Below, one piece after another: positions 11,462-14,988 of a DNA stretch of 14,988 nucleotides (positions are counted from its first letter, which is position 1; each line of letters starts with the position of its first letter). A program made the position numbers and the translations under genes. The stretch is from CAIPSZ01 sp038065015 (GTDB lineage: Bacteria; Patescibacteriota; Patescibacteriia; PEXW01). Location of the stretch: positions 1 to 14,988 of the forward strand of contig JBBTRU010000046.1 of the NCBI GenBank assembly GCA_038065015.1, given 5' to 3'. Below the pieces are notes generated by a model. The model saw only the letters and a program-made list of their open reading frames with translations. It made no database searches and had not been told where the DNA came from.

Positions 11462-11562
11462 TACGAAAGTACGAATCGGTACGACTATACGAATTGAAGG
11501 ATGGTGAGCCTACCCTCTGCTTTCGTACTTCGTATATTCGTAGGCTTTATTCGTAATTCGTA
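11462..11562. repeat. TACGAA/TTCGTA repeat cluster downstream of ftsZ
   Basis: TACGAA at 11462, 11470 and 11488, then the inverted form TTCGTA at 11522, 11529, 11537, 11550 and 11557. The two groups can pair to a long imperfect hairpin. An additional AGCCTAC/GTAGGCT pair (11507-11546) lies within. It ends 4 bp from the ftsZ stop codon. Confidence 0.7.
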
Positions 11563-11566
11563 ACCG

Positions 11567-12769
11567 TCACATCATTTTCCGTCGGATGAAGGCTGGAATT
11601 TCCAGGTCGTCTTCGGGTTTTTGCGGGGTTTGGGGTTTGGGCTGCACTGACGGCTCTACCGGGCGGGGCTGCGGCTGGGCAATTGGCCGGGGTACGGGGC
11701 GGCTAGAATCGCTGGCCAGCGGACGACGCTCGACCTCTTTCGGCATATCGTAGTTTTCAAAGCCCGGAGGAGTAATTTTCTTCGGCAGGGGCCGTGGACT
11801 CCCTCCGCGGCCAAAGCCCGTGGCAATGACGGTTATACGCACCTCGCCTTTGAGTGCTTCATCAATAACGGCACCGAATATCACCTTGGCAGCCGGGTCC
11901 ACGGACGCGGTGATAACCCGCGCGGCTTCGTTGACCTCGTACATGCCCAAGTCGGGACCACCGGTGACGGTAAAGAGTATGCCTTTGGCCCCATCAATGG
12001 AGAGTTCGAGGAGGGGGCTGTCGATAGCCGCTTTGGCTGCGTCCACTGCCCGGTTATCACCCGTGGCTTTCCCAATGCCCATGAGGGCCGAACCCGCATT
12101 TTCCATAATGGACTTCACGTCGGCAAAGTCCACGTTAATGAGCCCCGGAATAGTAATGAGTTCGCTAATCCCCTGCACGCCCTGGCGCAGCACTTCGTCC
12201 ACCGTGCCAAAAGCATCCAGCAGGCTGGTTTTCTTGTCGATAATTTGCAAGAGCCGGTCGTTCGGGATAGTGATGAGCGTATCAACCCGATCGCCCAGCT
12301 CGGCATGGCCCTGGTCGGCCAGGGCTTTCCGCTGCGCACCTTCAAAGGCAAAAGGCTTGGTGACGACCGCGACGGTCAGCGCCCCCACATCCTTGGCAAT
12401 ATCTGCAACCACGGGTGACGCGCCCGTGCCCGTGCCGCCGCCCAACCCGCAGGTGATGAAGACCATGTCCGCACCTTTCAGGGCTTCGTGAATGTCGTCC
12501 TGGCTCTCCTCGGCGGCTTTCCGGCCTAAATCGGGATCCATGCCCGCGCCCAGGCCTCGCGTTACCGTCTTGCCAATGTGAATTTTCGTCGTGGCTTTGG
12601 AGTGATGCAAGGCCTGCGCATCGGTATTTATCGCAATGAATTCGACACCCCGAATTTTGGCGTTAATCATGCGGTCGACTGCCGAGCCGCCCGAGCCGCC
12701 AACGCCAACAACCTTAATCTTGGCAAAAGTTTCGATATCGGGTTTTATCTCCATAGCGCTACGGGCCAT
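11567..12769 (-). CDS. ftsZ: Cell division GTPase FtsZ
   Basis: 400 residues, normal length. The tubulin signature GGGTGTGA lies at 110-117. The GTP-binding start KVVGVGGSGGSAVDRM lies at 19-34, and the T7 catalytic loop NVDFADV at 212-218 supplies Asp214 and Asp217. A Pro-rich disordered linker (about 325-387) leads to the C-terminal peptide LEIPAFIRRKMM, the usual docking site for FtsA and other division proteins. FtsZ forms the Z-ring at midcell. It starts 13 bp after the ftsA stop, so the two are cotranscribed. ATG 12754 (MEIKPDI) is a possible alternative start five residues in; no SD favours either. Confidence 0.98.
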   Translation of the reverse strand: MARSAMEIKPDIETFAKIKVVGVGGSGGSAVDRMINAKIRGVEFIAINTDAQALHHSKATTKIHIGKTVTRGLGAGMDPDLGRKAAEESQDDIHEALKGADMVFITCGLGGGTGTGASPVVADIAKDVGALTVAVVTKPFAFEGAQRKALADQGHAELGDRVDTLITIPNDRLLQIIDKKTSLLDAFGTVDEVLRQGVQGISELITIPGLINVDFADVKSIMENAGSALMGIGKATGDNRAVDAAKAAIDSPLLELSIDGAKGILFTVTGGPDLGMYEVNEAARVITASVDPAAKVIFGAVIDEALKGEVRITVIATGFGRGGSPRPLPKKITPPGFENYDMPKEVERRPLASDSSRPVPRPIAQPQPRPVEPSVQPKPQTPQKPEDDLEIPAFIRRKMM

Positions 12770-12782
12770 TGCTGCGAGTGAG

Positions 12783-14021
12783 TTAGTTCGTGAGGTTCTT
12801 CATCCAGCCGCGGAGCTTGCCCACGACATCGTTCACGGTTGAAAATTTCGATTGGCGGCTGCCACCACCGTGCTGCAAGGCAGCGCCCCAGAACGCCAGG
12901 CCAATGGCCGTAGCGTACTCGGGCTCGTGGGCCTTGTCGATAGCCGTCACCAGGTTGAGCGGGTTGCCGACGCACGCTGGCAAGCGGAATTCCCGCTTGG
13001 CCACGTCAACGAGGCCGGGCAGCTTGGCGCCGCCGCCAACCAGTACCAGCCCGGCGGGGAGCAGGCCCGAGCGGTCCACTTGCTGCAATTCTTTATCTAC
13101 CATGGTAAAAATTTCCGAGGCGCGGGCTTCGATAATCTCGGCTACGTGCTTGCGGGAAACCACCCCGGATTCCTTGGGGTCGAGTTCGGCCAAATTAATT
13201 TCGTCGCGCTTCGCTACCTCGGCGGGCAGGGCCGTGCCGAACTCCAGCTTTACCCGTTCGGCCACATCAATAGACGTCCGCAAACCAATGGCAATATCGT
13301 TGGTAATGTGTCCGGAGCCAACGGGCAGGATGGCCGTATGCAGCACGTCGCCCTCTTCGAAGACGATGAGGCTGCTGGTTGAGGCGCCAATGTTGAGCAC
13401 GCCCACGCCAATGTCTTTCTGCCGCTTCGTCACCACTGCTTCGGCCGCGGCCAGTACGCCGAGCACCAGGTCGTCGATTTCTACGCCGGTGCGGTAAATG
13501 CACTTAGTGAGGTTTTTAATCTGCGCGTGCTGACCCTGGATGACCTGGGCGTCCACTTCGAGGCGGATGCCGGACATGCCGACCGGGTCTTTAATCCCCT
13601 TCTGGTTATCAACGGTGAAAGTCCGCGGGATGACGTGGAGAATTTCGACATTCGACGGCACCACCGTGGTCTGCGCGGCCTCAATGACCCGCTCGACATC
13701 TTCCTCTTTAATTTCGCCGTCGGCCTTGGCCACGGCCACAACGCCGTGCACCTCGAGCGAAGCAATGTGCGTGCCGTTAATGCCAACGTAGGCGTGCGTC
13801 ACCGGGACCCCCGTCATGCGCTCGGCTTGCTCCAGCGCTCCCGAAATGGAAGAGATAGCATCTTCGATGCTCGTTATTGCGCCTTTGCTAATGCCGTCAG
13901 CTGCATGCTCGCCCACGCCTAAAATTTGCAGCTGCCCCGCACCTTCAACAGGTGCGGCAACGACGACGCGGATGGTCGTTGAGCCGAGATCAAGCCCAAC
14001 CAGAGTGGATTCACGAGCCAT
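12783..14021 (-). CDS. ftsA: Cell division protein FtsA
   Basis: 412 residues of the actin-like ATPase that anchors FtsZ to the membrane. The phosphate-1 motif LVGLDLGSTTIRVVVA begins at residue 7. An SHS2-type insertion follows (about 85-165). Phosphate-2 GVGVLNIGASTSSL lies near 205-218 and the adenosine motif LVLVGGGAKLPGL near 337-349. The C-terminal VVGKLRGWMKNLTN is a good amphipathic membrane-targeting helix. A predicted promoter gives an almost leaderless mRNA, and no SD is present. It is followed directly by ftsZ. Confidence 0.97.
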   Translation of the reverse strand: MARESTLVGLDLGSTTIRVVVAAPVEGAGQLQILGVGEHAADGISKGAITSIEDAISSISGALEQAERMTGVPVTHAYVGINGTHIASLEVHGVVAVAKADGEIKEEDVERVIEAAQTTVVPSNVEILHVIPRTFTVDNQKGIKDPVGMSGIRLEVDAQVIQGQHAQIKNLTKCIYRTGVEIDDLVLGVLAAAEAVVTKRQKDIGVGVLNIGASTSSLIVFEEGDVLHTAILPVGSGHITNDIAIGLRTSIDVAERVKLEFGTALPAEVAKRDEINLAELDPKESGVVSRKHVAEIIEARASEIFTMVDKELQQVDRSGLLPAGLVLVGGGAKLPGLVDVAKREFRLPACVGNPLNLVTAIDKAHEPEYATAIGLAFWGAALQHGGGSRQSKFSTVNDVVGKLRGWMKNLTN

Positions 14022-14032
14022 AAGTTGCGTTG

Positions 14033-14061
14033 AGTATACAAAAAATTGCCGTTTTCGGCAA
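14033..14061 (-). promoter_or_regulatory. ftsA-ftsZ promoter
   Basis: TTGCCG (14061-14056), a 17 bp spacer, and TATACT (14038-14033). The start would lie near 14026, about five bases before the ftsA ATG. The -35 is the 5' arm of the upstream gene's terminator. Confidence 0.6.
14040..14061 (-). terminator. Intrinsic terminator of ybeY-dgkA
   Basis: TTGCCG and CGGCAA with loop AAAA, followed by six T residues, 5 bp after the dgkA stop. It shares its bases with the -35 and spacer of the ftsA promoter. Confidence 0.8.
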
Positions 14062-14066
14062 TGCGC

Positions 14067-14432
14067 CTACTGCACGAAGTACGGCCAGAATATGAGGACA
14101 CCGATAATGACGGAGACAATGGACGCGAACAGGACGGCCGCCGCCATGGCATCTTTGACCACTTGCGCCACCATGACGAGCTTGGCGCTTACCAGGTCGG
14201 TAAGGTGCTCAACCACGGTGTTTATGAGCTCCAGCGTAAGCACGGCGGCAGTGATGGTAATGAGGATAATGGCATCCCGCGTCGTAATACGCACCACGGC
14301 CATGAGCACCAGCACGACCAATGCGGCAAAGCACTGCAGCCGAAAGCTCTGCTGCGTCTGGAAAGTGTGGACCAGGCCTCGAAAAGCATAACGAAAGCTA
14401 TTGCGGATGCTATGCGGGGTAATGTGCACCAT
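14067..14432 (-). CDS. dgkA: DgkA-family lipid kinase (diacylglycerol or undecaprenol kinase)
   Basis: 121 residues, the usual size. The N-terminal amphipathic part SFRYAFRGL is followed by three hydrophobic helices. The catalytic signature LELINTVVEHLTDLV (67-81) gives Glu68, Asn71, Glu75 and Asp79, and KDAMAAAVL (93-101) is the second conserved block. In Gram-positive-type cells such enzymes phosphorylate undecaprenol; in proteobacteria, diacylglycerol. The substrate cannot be told here. The conserved Asn of NFR is Ser in QQSFR. The start codon lies within the last codons of ybeY (23 bp overlap), so the two are probably translationally coupled. Confidence 0.92.
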   Translation of the reverse strand: MVHITPHSIRNSFRYAFRGLVHTFQTQQSFRLQCFAALVVLVLMAVVRITTRDAIILITITAAVLTLELINTVVEHLTDLVSAKLVMVAQVVKDAMAAAVLFASIVSVIIGVLIFWPYFVQ

Positions 14433-14844
14433 AGAAAGTCTTCAAGCAGTGTTGAACGCGAGCTTCCATGCGGGTATTGGCAGCTTCGGAATGATGCTGG
14501 TAGCCGTGCAAGTGCAGCAGGGCGTGAACGAAACGATGGGCCAGGAGCGGCGCCAAGGCTTGGCCCGGAAAACGCTGGCGCAGGACCGCCGGGCAGAGCG
14601 CAATATCTCCGCTGCCATCACGTTTCGGCTGCCGATCAGCCGCGGGGAAGGCCAGGACATCGGTCGGGCCGGCTTTGCCGCGGTAGCTGCGGTTGAGCGC
14701 GGCCATGCGCTGCGGCGGAATAAGAATAAGCGCGACGCTGGTATTCGGTGTCGCCTGCTCGAGCCGCTGGACGCAACGGAAGAGTGCAGACCAGCGCACG
14801 GCTGCACGCTGGCTCGGGGTTGCCTGCACGACCCGGAACTCCAT
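14410..14844 (-). CDS. ybeY: rRNA maturation endoribonuclease YbeY
   Basis: 144 residues. The zinc motif H-x3-H-x5-H is at His107, His111 and His117 (VHALLHLHGYQHH); the usual GYDH is GYQH here. Upstream GPTDVLAFP (59-67) matches the family's TDVLSFP. YbeY is a single-strand RNA metalloendonuclease acting in 16S rRNA 3'-end maturation and ribosome quality control. It starts 5 bp after the preceding gene's stop and overlaps dgkA, an arrangement common for ybeY and dgkA in many bacteria. A short AGGG lies four bases before the ATG. Confidence 0.94.
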   Translation of the reverse strand: MEFRVVQATPSQRAAVRWSALFRCVQRLEQATPNTSVALILIPPQRMAALNRSYRGKAGPTDVLAFPAADRQPKRDGSGDIALCPAVLRQRFPGQALAPLLAHRFVHALLHLHGYQHHSEAANTRMEARVQHCLKTFYGAHYPA

Positions 14845-14849
14845 GCGCC

Positions 14850-14988
14850 CTACAGACCGGCGTTAAGGTTGCTGTTTGCGTTCGTGTTGGTGTTGGTGTT
14901 GCTCGCGTTCGTGTTGGCGTTTGCGTTGACGTTCGTCGTATTCGTATTCGCTGTGTTGGTATTCGTGTTGAGATTTACCTTGCTGGGG
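14850..14988 (-). CDS. C-terminal fragment with Asn/Thr-rich repeat tail, gene cut by window edge
   Basis: The frame is open from the window edge to TAG 14852-14850, giving 45 complete codons. Almost every second residue is Asn, alternating with Thr, Ala or Ser (NTNTNT, NANANTNA), ending SNLNAGL. The family of the main protein cannot be judged. Similar tails end or link other proteins in this window (the deacetylase-like gene). It lies 5 bp upstream of ybeY and belongs to the same operon. Confidence 0.7.
   Translation of the reverse strand, partial: PSKVNLNTNTNTANTNTTNVNANANTNASNTNTNTNANSNLNAGL

Noticed and set aside
11820..12491. Plus-strand ORF opposite ftsZ
   Set aside because: Shadow of the ftsZ frame, rich in Ser, Ala and Pro, without family resemblance.

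Overview
The window looks like a chromosomal piece of a small-genome bacterium, most likely a member of Candidatus Patescibacteria (CPR, Parcubacteria-like). This is inference. It rests on a B12-dependent ribonucleotide reductase paired with NrdR, Asn/Thr-rich protein tails, very tight packing, many genes without an obvious Shine-Dalgarno (SD) site, a DUF559 gene next to G/C-rich palindromes, and many small unknown genes. No rRNA, CRISPR array, transposase or integrase was seen.

Layout. All recognisable conserved genes are on the minus strand. Reading leftwards from the right edge: an Asn/Thr-rich C-terminal fragment, ybeY (rRNA maturation endonuclease), dgkA (lipid kinase), ftsA and ftsZ (division), a regulatory region with a strong promoter and putative NrdR boxes, nrdR and nrdJ (dNTP supply), G/C-rich palindromic repeats and a DUF559 endonuclease-like gene. 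After a plus-strand island come cobO (corrinoid adenosyltransferase), a predicted small RNA unit, a cobalamin riboswitch controlling a DUF4430 and a DUF6580 gene, a polysaccharide-deacetylase-like membrane protein, and an HtrA-type protease cut by the window edge.

B12 logic. The riboswitch has its own promoter and an intrinsic terminator. It precedes a membrane-anchored protein with a transcobalamin-like domain and a six-helix membrane protein. I read these as a corrinoid capture and uptake pair. CobO would turn the salvaged corrinoid into adenosylcobalamin, the cofactor of NrdJ. NrdJ is itself downstream of nrdR and a promoter with two NrdR-box-like sites. The window thus appears to hold a compact salvage-to-dNTP route with two sensors, cobalamin and (through NrdR) nucleotides.

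Plus-strand island (about 4185-6369). Between cobO and DUF559, a run of short transcription units lies opposite to every conserved gene. Each has a TTGAC-type -35, a 16-18 bp spacer and a TAnnnT -10, then a small ORF or an apparently non-coding RNA, then an intrinsic terminator. The next -35 often starts within a few bases of the terminator. The proteins (25-109 aa) are not recognised; one has a zinc-ribbon-like Cys pattern and one is a membrane protein. This self-contained mini-gene array and the predicted small RNA beside cobO are the strongest candidates for undescribed biology here.
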